Below, piece after piece: positions 52,640-63,360 of a DNA stretch of 64,000 nt. Origin of the DNA: Cercophora sp. LCS_1 (taxonomy: Eukaryota; Ascomycota; Sordariomycetes; Sordariales; Lasiosphaeriaceae); NCBI GenBank assembly GCA_036250225.1, contig JAPZLL010000073.1, positions 1 through 64,000 on the forward strand, in the 5' to 3' direction. Position 1 is the first letter of the stretch; the number at the start of each line of letters is the position of its first letter. A program made the translations under genes and the position numbers. Below the pieces are notes generated by a model that saw only the letters and a list, made by a program, of their open reading frames with translations, was not told where the DNA came from and did not search any database.

Positions 52640-53548
52640 ACTGCGTCCGCGGGTCGAGTGTCGGGTGAATACTGGTTGTGGCTGGGGGGCAAGGCCTTTG
52701 GGATGCCGTGGGGGATGCGCAATACATCATGATGGAAGAATCGCTTGAAGAATACCCCCCTAGAGTTGCTATAAAATTTTGAGACCTTTAAATCAAGCTG
52801 GGAATCATTTAGCGGGTCGTCGCTTTTCCTTTCATTACATCAGATAGTGGGCACTTTCAACTGTGCAGTCGCCTCTTTCGTGTGATGCCCAACAACTAGC
52901 TGCCCATCGGTCGCGGGACGTTGGGCTGTTGATGGCGCGCCTAGACACAAAACGGCAAGAACAGTTCTCAGCAACACCAGTCTTAGGCGTACAGACCACA
53001 CAGCCAAAGCCGTGCAACGGCGCATATGATGGCGGGTGGGCTTTCATAACGACCAATAGACTGTGAGTTGGAACTGAAACTTGGGCGGACCATTCCATCT
53101 CAGTCTTGCGGGCGAGCGCTTGTCGGGTGGGGTTCCAGGTTGTTGATCTTCCGACGACCTGGCAAAGATGTTGATGTCGCTATCCGCGTTGTGAGTTGTC
53201 CGGATGCGGGTAATTGCCGAATGCGAGGTTGAGGGCGGGTGATCTCCGAGCGAACTCTGCCAATATCGGCCTCTTTGTTACAGCATCCCAATTTATGATC
53301 CCTCCCCAGCTCACTGTTGGCCAGAGCAGCGGATCAATGCAATGCACTCCCGGCTGGCGGCCTTTAGCTGTTCAATCCTCTCTTGGGTCGCTGCCATCTC
53401 CCTGTTGCTCGCTGCGATCGCCTTCCGGCCCTATTGTTATTAGTGTTGGTCCCAGCCCACATAAAGTACATACTGAGACTTTTAGATATGTATTGCCGAG
53501 ATAGGCACACAGGACCATACTCAAGGCACCCATGGCAAGTCGGAAATT
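52640..53548. other. Intergenic
   Basis: No gene supported. Confidence 0.45.
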
Positions 53549-53758
53549 CTATCCCTCGACGAGTCCAATGGCGCGGCGGAACATATAGAAGTCCACAATG
53601 CCATAGGTTTTCGAGGACAGGGCCTTGGCGGCGCTAAGGAAGGGTCGGATCATCATCTTGTAGGATACATTAGTGAGAATATTCAATGAAATGCTGAACG
53701 ATGATGGATCGAGAGTTGCAAGCGCATTTGCGCCGGCAATAGTAGTGTGATAGGCCAT
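53549..53758 (-). CDS. Possible small protein of 69 aa
   Basis: Starts MAYHTTIAGANALATLDPSS at ATG 53758. The evidence is the leader: a C/A-rich stretch ending ACCACAATGGCC, which looks like a fungal 5' untranslated region with a Kozak-type context. The product has a hydrophobic middle (FSISLNILTNVSY) and ends RRAIGLVEG. No family recognised, and additional introns cannot be excluded. Confidence 0.3.
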   Translation of the reverse strand: MAYHTTIAGANALATLDPSSFSISLNILTNVSYKMMIRPFLSAAKALSSKTYGIVDFYMFRRAIGLVEG

Positions 53759-55199
53759 TGTGGTGGTTGGAGGTTGTGTAATTGTGTTGGCTGGAGGTTG
53801 TGTTGAGGAAGGAGGAAGACTTCCAGCTGTTTTGTTTGGCAAGCAAAAGAAGCGGCAAGAGGGTGTAGGACAGGGCGTGTGTTGATCAAGATTGGGGGTC
53901 AAAGCGTTGAAAAAGGGAGGGTGAGTGTGGGTGGAGGAGGGGCATCCTTTTAAAGAGATGGGCGTGCACGCAACATATGACAAAGTGGAGTTGTACCTTT
54001 GCGACTGTGTTCACTACCTCCCATTTACTGCTCCCCATTCCTACTCCCCATTCACTACTCCCCACATTCGTGGCTGTGCACCTGGCATACAAAAGAAATG
54101 GTGTTTTGGAGTTATGTGACTGACACGTGCAGGGCACGTGTACAGCCCATTTCTATGTATCTTTGAGATAATATGAATTACTTACTTGGTTGTTGCATTG
54201 GAATCGGGTTGGCGATATCTGTCTATATATGGACTGTGGTGTTAAATAATTACATGTTTGGTGCATGCCAAGGCCTTATTGAGTTTGGCTGTGGAAGCGA
54301 TCGCGTAAACCGGCCTCTCCTCTGGAGGGGGCTCTTTTGGAAGGATCAACCATTACCACTTATTTTAAGGTTTTATCCCGTGGCAAGTAGTGCCTCACTC
54401 AGCAATTGAACTGATGGCTGTTTCCAGCTTGATCACGCCCCGAATGCAACGCCTACCCTCATCAACGGGTAGGAACGCAATAGTCGTTCTACAAAATTAA
54501 ACGCACTGATGCCCTCGAGCACCCTCTCCGGCCGAGCGCTAAACAGCCCACAGCGGTCGATTCATCCCGTAGCGGGTGGTTCTTCGCGCTGCCAGACCCT
54601 TTGGATATTACTACCGACCAGTGAGCCAGACCGACCACACTGCGCGCCAGTTCCTCGCGCGCCGCTATATCGATCATCCTTTGGCCAACACCAACAACGG
54701 AGATCGCTCCTCGCGAGCGAACCTGGCCGAACACGCCGCTTTTCCAACCCGCCGCCATGCCTGGGCGTGGAAAAACAGCCGCTGCAACGAAGCCCTCCGT
54801 GCTGCAAAGCCTGGCATCTACGGAGCTGATGCTCCAGGCCGCGCCAGTTAGTTGTGGCCGCTCTTTTCCCTCGAGGAACAAGCTGATGCGGCATTTATTT
54901 TCTCCTTTGGATTCGGCTCCTCCGGCATGTGCTGAACGCCCCGAGAATTCCTGTCTGTACTGTCCGAAACTTCTGTCTGTATTGTGTGGGCATGGGTCGC
55001 CTCGCGTGTGCCCGCCAGTAAGATAGAGGCGGCCACCCACGCTTAGAGCGCTTTCTTCCGCTGTAGCCGTGTGCTTGCGTGTGTGGCAAGTTGTGGCCGT
55101 GGTTGTGGCCGTGGCCGTGGAGGGTCCGCCGCGGGGAAGCGGCTGGCGTTGCCGTTGACCGCTTGAGGTCATCGCCAGCCACCAACGTAACCGTTGACC
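53759..55199. other. Gene-poor region
   Basis: No gene supported. A minus-strand frame at 54489-55286 is low in coherence. A GTGGCC-rich stretch near 55090-55130 encodes nothing clear. Confidence 0.4.
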
Positions 55200-55200
55200 A

Positions 55201-56095
55201 GCGGTAAGAAGCGGTGGGCTTGATATTGAGCAAAAAGCGCTAAAAGCAAACAAGTCAGCAACTACTGCGAGTAAACGCCAGCACACCGCTCAGAATAACC
55301 ACCCTGAAACCATCAGGAAGCCTGTTTGGGAGCAGGTCAGCATGTGTTTGGCGGATAGCTCTGCGATCAATTGGCCAGCCGTCGGCGATTGAGCACGCCA
55401 GTCGCATCGCCTGGAAATGATGCGCGCGATTGAGGGCCGAGGGCAGAGGAGGCCGAGTGCTTTCATTGCTGGATCCGTAGGTTAGTTAACAGCCATCGCG
55501 CAAAGGCATTGCTGTTGCTTCAATCAATCCCAACAAACTTACGCGTTTTCGCTATGTCAGCCCCCCCCACCATCGCGACCGCTACCTTCTGGGCACCTCC
55601 AGCTGTCAATTCGGTCGCGCCATACGCCAATTAAAACGCCTTCACGAACACCGTGCGCCTCTCCATCACCCCCATCTCCGCAGATCCCGCGACCTCCATC
55701 GCCGCCGAACGATGACGAGTTCGACAGCCCGAAGTACAAGTACCCAGAGAGATTCCGTGCGCCCTCACACCAAAGACTAGATCGGGACGAGGAGCAGCCG
55801 CTGCCCCATTGCGGATCAGCCTCTACCCCGCGACGATGGCGAAGAGGATGGAGTTGACGAGGAGCCTGACGAGCCTGACGAGCCTAACGAGGAGGATAAC
55901 GACGATACGATTGATCCGAGCGATTCTCAAGCCGACGAGATTATTAACAACGCCGCCGATGAGGCCGACAACGAGGCACTTGCGAATGCCCTCAACACGG
56001 AACTTGCCGACCACTACACCAGATACGTGAGGGCCAGACTAGTAGTTAGGTCGGTGACGACCAGCGAATCCCTGGTGTTGTATGTTTTTTTGCTC
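55201..56095 (+). pseudogene. Decayed gene for a polar/acidic protein, ending in the dispersed repeat
   Basis: A plus-strand frame reads IEQKALKANKSATTASKRQ, then RKPVWEQVSMCLADSSAINWPAV, then meets TGA (about 55390) and continues ARQSHRLEMMRAIEGRGQRR to AFIAGS. A plausible intron (GTAGGT at about 55477 to TATGTCAG at 55560) joins this in frame to PPPPSRPLPSGHLQLSIRSR and on to DDEFDSPKYKYPERFRAPS. Near 55805 the frame shifts by one, giving a very acidic run (DEEPDEPDEPNEEDNDD, then ADEADNEALANALNTELADHY) to about 56095. So one stop and one frameshift are needed. The last 64 nt are the dispersed repeat. Possibly part of a degenerate mobile element; the family is not recognised. Confidence 0.45.
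56027..56090 (+). repeat. Dispersed 64-bp repeat, copy B (plus orientation)
   Basis: Matches 50261-50324 in inverted orientation with one mismatch (A for G at position 22). It lies at the 3' end of the decayed acidic ORF and is read there as YVRARLVVRSVTTSESLVLY. Confidence 0.9.
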
Positions 56096-56531
56096 TATTC
56101 TTCCGCCGTTTTGTAGCTAGGCCAGGGTCGTGCTCTAAGAAGGGGAATGGGGGCCGACTTCACACTATTGTAGACGCTCTGGACTGTTATCCTCAGCCAT
56201 GCAGTTGCCACCTCCACGCGTCTTAAGAATTCAGCCGACGCACAGAGCACATAGATCGCTTGAAGCGGCGTTAATTGACCCCGAAGGCCTGTAGCACTAA
56301 GAGAAGGGGAATGCGCGTTCATTTCCCCGACGGTCAGTTTGCAGGGCGGGGAGCGGGCCAGCTGGGTGAAGTGACTTCATTTCTTCGAGATTGTTCATTT
56401 CTAGTTCAACATGTGTTGCCTTGCTGAAAACTGGGAGCAACTGGATCGTGCGCGGCATAACGATTCCGTTACATTCCCAATGTTGATCCACACTGTCGTT
56501 CAACACGCAGGGTCTTGAGACGAGGCTAGGC
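56096..56531. other. Intergenic
   Basis: No gene supported between the decayed ORF and the small minus-strand gene. Confidence 0.4.
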
Positions 56532-56941
56532 TTATGCTTTTCTTTCTTTCCCGTCATTCGTCTCCTGGCCAGTTCCCGCCGCCTGTGACTGAGCCTGTGA
56601 TTGACCCCTGCTCTCTCGAGCATCATTTACCAAGTCGCTGAAACAATTCGTTTTCCTTTCTATCACCAACTCGTCAAACATCATGACTCCGTCTTTCCAC
56701 GAGAACTCGTAGGCCCAAGGAGTCAGATGCTGGGATCGTGGTCGTGATTTGAACTGCATCTTTATGTCTGACGGTGAGCTCAGGTCGTTTGATGTTGCGT
56801 TTGTCCCGTTCGAATCTCCTGGGTGGGTTGAGCTCGCCTCTTGAAGTTCCTGAAAATGTCAGAAAGATGTCTCGGCTACGCAGGGACGTGCGCAAGTCGT
56901 ACAGGGATTGAACATGATCCGGGGTCGGAAGTTGGGTCCAT
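56532..56941 (-). CDS. Small two-exon gene of unknown function, 118 aa
   Basis: Exon 1 is 56941-56903 (13 codons, MDPTSDPGSCSIP). The intron is 56902-56850 (GTACGA, TTCTGACATTTTCAG), 53 nt, phase 0. Exon 2 is 56849-56532. The join makes a continuous polar protein: ELQEASSTHPGDSNGTNATS, then HLTPWAYEFSWKDGVMMFDELVIERK, then a Gln/Ser-rich tail and stop TAA. A good branch site (TCTGACAT) and polypyrimidine tract support the splice. The first exon is too short to stand out alone. Domain unknown. It could be part of a larger gene or a remnant. Confidence 0.42.
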
Positions 56942-58348
56942 CTTCGAGGGTCCTAAGGTTCCATAAGTGGGAACTCTATGGGTGTTGATGCTGAAAGAAG
57001 TGGAAAAGATGCGAGGAAGGACATCCTCTTGTACTCGATCGCAGTCTTGGGGTATTTGTTGCGATCGCTTCTCCGTCTTCGCAAATCTCCATCAAGTGAA
57101 GCGTCCGATGATCGAATGCGGCTCTTGCGGGGAGCAGGACGAACGACCAGCTGGGGCTGGATCGACCCTTGCGTGCAAAAACCCCTTGCTAGTGTTTGGC
57201 GCTGCTGAACGCCTTCAGCCTGGCACGGGATTTCCCGGTTTGCTGTTGGGAACTATCACTTCCTCAACGAAATAAGAAGCCGTTCACTTAAATTGTGAGG
57301 AGTAATCCGGGCGAATGTTCTCGAAGTCGATGAAGCTGTTACGCTTCGAAATGGATTATTCTGTTTCCCTATGCGCTTTGTGGCTGTAAGAGGCAAACCA
57401 AACGTAGACCTAAGTTTAACAACAGGCTTCGTGAGCCCAACGACAAATACATGTAGGTATTCTTGGGGGGGATCCTGCGCACCATGTTCAAGGCGTCAGT
57501 GACGCTACCAAGTACGTAATGGGAAATATCAAGACCCAGACGGTGTCACAGTCTGTATTGGTGAGGTGACGAGGACCCCCCTCGTCGTCCCTCATCGTCT
57601 TCCGTGGCCGCAAATGCGGGAGAGCGGCACAGTCCGACTTCTAGAAGCCAAGGGAGCATGAATAGCGTGGTCCCTTGCATCTCTGGGCTGCCCTTGGCGC
57701 TCGACTACCAAATTGCATATCCGTGCGCCAAGGGTGTTCCTGTGGTTTTGCAAAAACCCCTGTCAACAGACTGCTAAAAGGAGTCTAGTGTTGGTTGCAT
57801 CGCGATCCAATCGTCCCTCACGGAGCTGAAGGGTCCTCAGCTGATACTTGAGAAGAAAATCCGTAGACAAAGCGAGTCAAATCCCCTTCAAATGGTCTCA
57901 ATGGTCAGGATCAGGTCTCAATATGCGGGAAAGCAGTGCCACGGTGCTGAAAAAGATATTCTAAGGCCTTGATATCTGTCCCAATGCGGTGGAATATCCA
58001 GGAAGCACCCTTCGGAATACGGGGTGGCCTGTCCGATTTACGACTCTGCGGTTTATTTCACAGGGACCTGGCTCTTATCTTACAAGCTTCGCCTTCCCTT
58101 GCTGGGCTAGTGGTGCATGCGGAACCAAGCCTCCTCCATTTGGTGGGCTGCAGCTTCAGTGCCGACGCGCATGAAATGTGGAACGCCCGCTTCCATATCA
58201 CCAGTAGGTACCCCGTAATTCTCCGACATCATCGCCTCTCCCGTGACCAGCTCAGTGCTCAGAGCACGTGAGAAAGTATGACTGCTGTGCAACCCATTCT
58301 TTACACCGGTTTCACTCGAGACATTCTCTCTCACTTCGACAGACAAAA
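56942..58348. other. 1.4-kb intergenic region
   Basis: No gene supported. Short frames on both strands lack domain features. Confidence 0.45.
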
Positions 58349-60283
58349 ATGGTCCGGCCTTGCACTGCGGCTGAGATTTGGGAACGAGACTGGATGCGTC
58401 ATGCGCTGGTCCGGATCTATCTATACTCGACACTCAGCACAGAAGACATTAGCTTGGTCCTTACGGCTGTCGCCCAACACCGAATCGGCGCTCATGTGGC
58501 GTCAGGAAAGCGATCAACAGCAGCGCAGCTCAAAAAGCTTCTCGCCGAAGAAGGTGCGAGACTTGACCCTGAGAAACTCAGGCCTCGGTCGGAAGAGCAC
58601 GCCCAGGAACGAGCAAGCTGCTTGCGCTCTCAACGGAGACATCGCCGCAGCGGGACCTGTTCTCGACATCAGCGACCACAAGGCCATGGCCAACACCTAG
58701 ATCGCACCGAGAGGGTCCAAGAGGAACAGCACGTGCGTTTGTCCTGGGTGCAAGCCGCCCTGCCACATCGCTCACCGAGTCAATGGTCCGAGGTCAGGAG
58801 CCTGTTGAGTTGGCGGTCAAGCCAGTGCTCGACGGTCTCGTGCACATCGTCACGCCGTAGCCAAGAAGTCTCTGGCAGTTCTGCGAATCATTTTCCCGAT
58901 GCCAACAACAACCTTGCAACTCTACCAGAGCCCCAGGTGATGTTGGGCGCCGACTGGCAGGAAATCGCCCCTTGGACAGATCTCTCGGCACGTATCGATG
59001 GAACGTCTTGGACAGATCCGCCGCCCTCACCAGGACACGCCGTAACACCAGGCATCAGTCAGCACCACAGCAATCTCTTGAAGTTATGTTGCGGCCAACG
59101 CGAGGACTGTCTCCACCGACGAGTCGCAGATAGCTTGGCGGGGAACCCCTCGTTGACCGCTGAAGATTTGTCTCCAGAGAAGGGGAGAGACATGTTCGGA
59201 GACACATTACGACACATTGTGGCGCGATGGGCATATGTTGACTCATTCTGGACATTGCATGAAGCTGCCGACCTCCGGTCCATCAACATGAAAAACATTC
59301 ACGGCGATACTTTCATGCACATTCTTGGACCAGCGTGGATCGAAACGCAGGCCAAGGCCTTACTTGACGTCCTTGTCGCTTCGTGGCAGCAAGGATTCAA
59401 CTTCCTTTCCCGAAACCTCGATGGCAAAAACTTCCTTTCCTGTTTGTTACCGCCCGCATCGTCGAAAATGCATACCATTCAGCTACACAGCTTGACCGCC
59501 GGTTTGCAGTACCTCCTCGATCAAACGCCCAGCCACATCTTGATACCGTCCCTTCTCTCCCAGGCCCCAGCATCACAACCCCAAACCGTCGCGCATTATA
59601 TGGAACAGCTCCTCAAAACTCACGCACACAACGTCACCGATCATCGAACTCACATCTTCGCTCTGTCCGTCTCGCAGATCTTTGGTGACAAAGTCAGGGC
59701 CTTTCCTCAGACTATCAGTCCACCCCTGATCCCAGCTCCCAACGCCATACACCAACACCTACAATACCTTCAGCACCTCGAGGGTTTATCCATCACTCCG
59801 TGGGAAGCGCCTGGCGATCTCTTCAGGTTGTTTACAGAGCTCATGGACAACGGTGCTGACCCAAACGAGTACGAGATTTACGGCACAACCGCGATGACGT
59901 GCACGGCAGCCGTGCTCCATCACATCGGTCTCGGCCACTTGCCGGATAGAGATGGCGTCTCCATTCTAACTCTCCTCCACGAACGTGGCGCCGACCTCCG
60001 TCTTGTCACCAGCGAGGGCGAGACACCCTTGCACATGGCGATCCGTCTCGAATTGCCCAATGCTGTGTCGACGCTGCTCAAGCTGGGCGCAGACCCCATG
60101 GCTCTCAACACCGATGGGAAGCCCGCCATACGCTGCTCACTGCGTCAGCGGGCATTGCGGAGGGAGCGAATAGCCGATAGTAAACAGTATGCATACGCTC
60201 ATCGGATTTTGGTTCACATGATTGATGCTGTGGGCAAGTGGAGGCTACAGAGGCCTTATAGTTCTTTGTTTTCTTCGGAATAA
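58349..60283 (+). CDS. Ankyrin-repeat protein with unusual N-terminal half
   Basis: 644 aa from ATG 58349 (ACAAAAATGGTC). The N-terminus (MVRPCTAAEIWERDWMRHALVRIYLYSTLS) is helical and vaguely like Clr5-type N-termini of fungal ankyrin proteins. Residues about 85-175 are extremely Arg/Ser/His/Gln-rich, and another frame over 58600-58856 reads more naturally but has stops. From about residue 185 the sequence is normal again. Ankyrin units occur at about 495-610: LMDNGADPNEYEIYGTTAMT, LLHERGADLRLVTSEGETPLHMAI, LLKLGADPMALNTDGKPAI. Role unknown; ankyrin repeats bind proteins. A stop-free 147-nt candidate intron (58554-58700, GTGCGA...CACCTAG) exists, so the gene model of this part is uncertain. 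Confidence 0.72.
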   Translation: MVRPCTAAEIWERDWMRHALVRIYLYSTLSTEDISLVLTAVAQHRIGAHVASGKRSTAAQLKKLLAEEGARLDPEKLRPRSEEHAQERASCLRSQRRHRRSGTCSRHQRPQGHGQHLDRTERVQEEQHVRLSWVQAALPHRSPSQWSEVRSLLSWRSSQCSTVSCTSSRRSQEVSGSSANHFPDANNNLATLPEPQVMLGADWQEIAPWTDLSARIDGTSWTDPPPSPGHAVTPGISQHHSNLLKLCCGQREDCLHRRVADSLAGNPSLTAEDLSPEKGRDMFGDTLRHIVARWAYVDSFWTLHEAADLRSINMKNIHGDTFMHILGPAWIETQAKALLDVLVASWQQGFNFLSRNLDGKNFLSCLLPPASSKMHTIQLHSLTAGLQYLLDQTPSHILIPSLLSQAPASQPQTVAHYMEQLLKTHAHNVTDHRTHIFALSVSQIFGDKVRAFPQTISPPLIPAPNAIHQHLQYLQHLEGLSITPWEAPGDLFRLFTELMDNGADPNEYEIYGTTAMTCTAAVLHHIGLGHLPDRDGVSILTLLHERGADLRLVTSEGETPLHMAIRLELPNAVSTLLKLGADPMALNTDGKPAIRCSLRQRALRRERIADSKQYAYAHRILVHMIDAVGKWRLQRPYSSLFSSE

Positions 60284-60761
60284 ACTCAGCGCGGCAAAGC
60301 TACCGATCTAGATGTGTCTTCTTCAAGTAGCGCTTTTAATACTTAACTATACTGTCATGTTTCGTTTTACACACTCCCCACGACATTCGGGGCAATAAGC
60401 AATGTCCGACCTCGGGTTTTGGGTCAACTGCCACTTTTGACAAAAGTCCTTTTTCACACCCCCTATCCTGTTCTATCACACACCTGTAACTGTAGATATT
60501 CAAGACTAAATCTTCCCTTGAAGGTCGAAGTTTAGGACTAAAAGGCCTGGGTTCCTTTTGGTTCCTTTTTCGAGTGTCTAAATCCATCATCAAAAGGCTT
60601 AAATGCTATAATCAATATAAACTTATTAATATCATTAAGACGGTGTCTACCTTACAGCTTAGAGATGTTTGTCAAGGTAAACGAATCTGTGTTCGCCGGG
60701 GCTATGCACTGGTAGGCGTAAATGAAGGTAGGTGTAAAAATCGGCTGTTTTGACAAACCCT
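60284..60761. other. Convergent 3' region
   Basis: A/T-rich 3' flanks of the ankyrin gene (plus) and GNAT gene (minus). No gene seen. Confidence 0.5.
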
Positions 60762-61551
60762 TCATCCCTCGACAAGCGCATCCACATGCTCTCTCCCACC
60801 GTGACACCAATCATCCCAGCACAAAGACAACACAGCCGTATGCCTCCCCGCGCCCCATTCTTTCCCATCCCAACTAACGCTCGGCAATCCCTGTGCTTGA
60901 TCGCCCTTTTTTCCCACCGGCAACACCTGCTGCCACCTCATGACACCCTCCAACCGGAAGCCAAGCCTCTTGGCAGCATTCACACTCGCCTCATTGCTCG
61001 CATTAGCCTGCCACTGCACCCTCCTCAGCCCAAGACCTCCGTTCTCGGGGCTGTCAAGGCAATGATGCAGCAATAAGGCATTCGCATGCGTTCCGACGAA
61101 CGTTCTCTGGAACTTGCTAACGAGCAGCTGGCCCAGATCGACAGTCGCCCGCTCGGGTTGGCTAATCAGACCGCAAAGTCCGGCAAAGGTTCCGTCTTCA
61201 ACTTCAAATGTGACACTCTCTCCTGAGGCGGGGTCCTTTCGAGTCACAGTTCCCGCTTTGAGAATAATGGCAAGGAGGAGTTCGTTTGGGTTGTCACGGC
61301 ATGTCTTGTTGTAAAAGGAGATATAGTCAGTCGCGTCGGCAAAGGGGCCGTAAGTCAACCAGTCGTAGACATGTGGGTTGATGTTTGCGTCGTGGACATA
61401 TGCAGATGCCCATTCGGTTAGATTGTCCTGTGGGTGTGAGGGGCTGTGCCATGAGATGTAGGGAGGAGATTGATACCTCGAGCGGGAGGAGTTGGAGGCG
61501 GTCGTTTTGGAGACGGGAAAGGTTGATAGGGAGATTGAAACTATACGCCAT
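60762..61551 (-). CDS. GNAT-family N-acetyltransferase (RimJ/RimL type)
   Basis: Exon 1 is 61551-61477 (25 codons, MAYSFNLPINLSRLQNDRLQ...). The intron is 61476-61428 (GTATCA...CACCCACAG, phase 0). Exon 2 is 61427-60762. Total 246 aa. The start LQNDRLQLLPLEDNLTEWAS is the typical opening of fungal Acetyltransf_3 proteins. The acetyl-CoA-binding part follows the pattern of this class: DGTFAGLCGLISQPERATVDLGQLLVSKFQRTFVGTHA, then VQWQANASNEASVNAAKRLGFRLEGVMRW, where N..S..AA.R.GF..EG is the diagnostic motif. Likely acetylates a small molecule or protein N-terminus. It is divergent from the gene to its right, sharing about 260 bp. Confidence 0.9.
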
Positions 61552-61810
61552 GTTTGATGACTCGGACTGGAGAGTGGGTGATGTCTGCAGTGAGACTGGG
61601 AGGGACGGAGCGGGGAAATCACAGTCTTGTGCACCTCCACCGGCCTGCGGCCCGGCCCGGCCCGACCCGGCGCTAATTCAAGACTGGTTCAAAACGCCCC
61701 CGATGCCATGTAATTACGGCTGCAAGATATTCACGTCCGAGGAGAGAAACTCAACATATTTGAGCCCTTAGGGGTGTCGTCGTTGCTCGGCTACTTTATC
61801 TAAGTTTCTC

Positions 61811-63034
61811 TTGTCCTGTAAGTCGTGTTCAAATTCGCACAACGCCCAGCTCACCCTTTCCCAGGTTTCGTTCCCTCGCCACAGCAGGATAACAGACCAA
61901 AATGCCTTTGCCCTGGTCAACAAAACGACATTGCGCGTCCTCGGATTAAAATATCTGGGCCGGGACGCCAAGCACGCATTTCTTCAGCTTCTCGACCGAG
62001 ATTTCTCGTTGCTTGTCTACTGCACCGCTTGCAGAATCATCCACTATCCTCTACCCGAAAAGTATGGACAAGGCAGCCACACACCAATGATCCACAGTGC
62101 TCCGGCAGGTCCCAAGCGCAGCGATGATACATTCTTGGACTTTAACCACGTCCACGCCATCATACGTGAGTACCGAGCGGGAACGAATCCTCCCAGGGTC
62201 TTGCACCTATCTCGTTTCGGCGAAGTCAGAGACGACACCCAGAGGAAACTACGCCGCGGCGTGAGTGCCGACTTTGTCCATATCGCTCCCGGTGCTGGAA
62301 ATGGCAACTTTCTCTTCATGTCACTGGTCTTCCCCACTTCACCAGCAGTGGTGTCAAAATATTCGCTCATGAACATGTACGAAATCGGGTATCACGTCAG
62401 ATGGGCGGCGCCAATCTGCAATCGTCGCCGCTGGGAGGAACGGTGCCCCTTCTTGCTCGCCGACATGGAGTCCTTGGCGCGAACAAGTGGCTGTGGAACC
62501 CCGACAGAACCTACCAGGAGTTTCGCAACCTTGCCGGGGCGTATTTGGCATAAGACAGGGGGACCCGCCAGCGGTACCAGCATCAGTGACTGTCTAAACA
62601 CTCAGCTTCACTGGGCCGTTACCCACCCGGTCGATGATTCGGACCCGTGCTGCCCCTTTGAGGTGGAACGGGGTATTGCCAAAAGTTGTCCCCAGTGCGA
62701 TGCCGACGTTTGTTTCACGGTTGCGAGACAGGGCCTTCCTTACAAGCAGATGGAAACATTTCTCGTCTTTACGAGCTGGAAGAATCTGGGTGAAGGGGTC
62801 GACCGAATGGATGAGGCTTGGCAAGCTCGCGTCCGCAATCCACGAGATAGCGGCCTGATGAAGAGATCGAGCCCCGAAGGTTGGGTGTATACACCATTCG
62901 GCCTGGCAAAGGGGAAGCCTGGCGAGTATGGGACACAGGTATACAAGCCGAAGCTGAGGGAAGTGACTCTTCTGGTTGCGCCGGCCACAATTTATCATGA
63001 AACATTAAAGTACATACCCGCAGGCCAAGCCTAA
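61811..63034 (+). CDS. F-box-like lineage-expanded fungal protein, 5' end unresolved
   Basis: The reading frame is open from 61772 but contains no ATG before about 62089. Recognisable sequence starts earlier: NAFALVNKTTLRVLGLKYLGRD, LLDRDFSLLVYCTACRIIHYPLP, DFNHVHAIIREYRAG and RVLHLSRFGEVRDD. These match a Sordariomycete family that usually has an F-box (LPPE...) upstream, which is not seen here. A strong donor (GTAAGT at 61817) and acceptors at about 61866 and 61892 suggest a 5' intron, yet no upstream ATG exon fits. The C-terminal half has Cys pairs (DPCCPFE, KSCPQCDADVC) like a small zinc site. Either a 5' truncated gene or an unrecognised first exon. Confidence 0.65.
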   Translation: MSCKSCSNSHNAQLTLSQVSFPRHSRITDQNAFALVNKTTLRVLGLKYLGRDAKHAFLQLLDRDFSLLVYCTACRIIHYPLPEKYGQGSHTPMIHSAPAGPKRSDDTFLDFNHVHAIIREYRAGTNPPRVLHLSRFGEVRDDTQRKLRRGVSADFVHIAPGAGNGNFLFMSLVFPTSPAVVSKYSLMNMYEIGYHVRWAAPICNRRRWEERCPFLLADMESLARTSGCGTPTEPTRSFATLPGRIWHKTGGPASGTSISDCLNTQLHWAVTHPVDDSDPCCPFEVERGIAKSCPQCDADVCFTVARQGLPYKQMETFLVFTSWKNLGEGVDRMDEAWQARVRNPRDSGLMKRSSPEGWVYTPFGLAKGKPGEYGTQVYKPKLREVTLLVAPATIYHETLKYIPAGQA

Positions 63035-63360
63035 CTCTTGTCCTGATGAGAGGTCAGGCCTGGTTTTGGACGTGCTTCTTTCTGCATGAGGCTACCTAGT
63101 TATTACACAGTTAGACCTCATTGACAAAGCAGATCAACTGTATTGCCGAAGTCTCACTCCTGTTTCTGGGAATATCTTAGGTGTATGAACGTGAACTAGT
63201 TCAGACTCACTGACGCAGCATCATTTTTGATGCCATGCTAAACAGAATGTGGAGTGTCACCGACGGTGGACATCGTCCTCACAGTCCGTCTTGACATGTT
63301 TATGCCTTGAAAAAGTTATGCAGGACCCCCAACCCTCCTCGAGACGCCTACTTTGTGCTC
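63035..63360. other. Intergenic
   Basis: No gene seen between the F-box-like gene and the right-edge oxidase. Confidence 0.5.

Noticed and set aside
54489..55286. 265-aa minus-strand frame
   Set aside because: Low-complexity, no domain, no leader or splice evidence.
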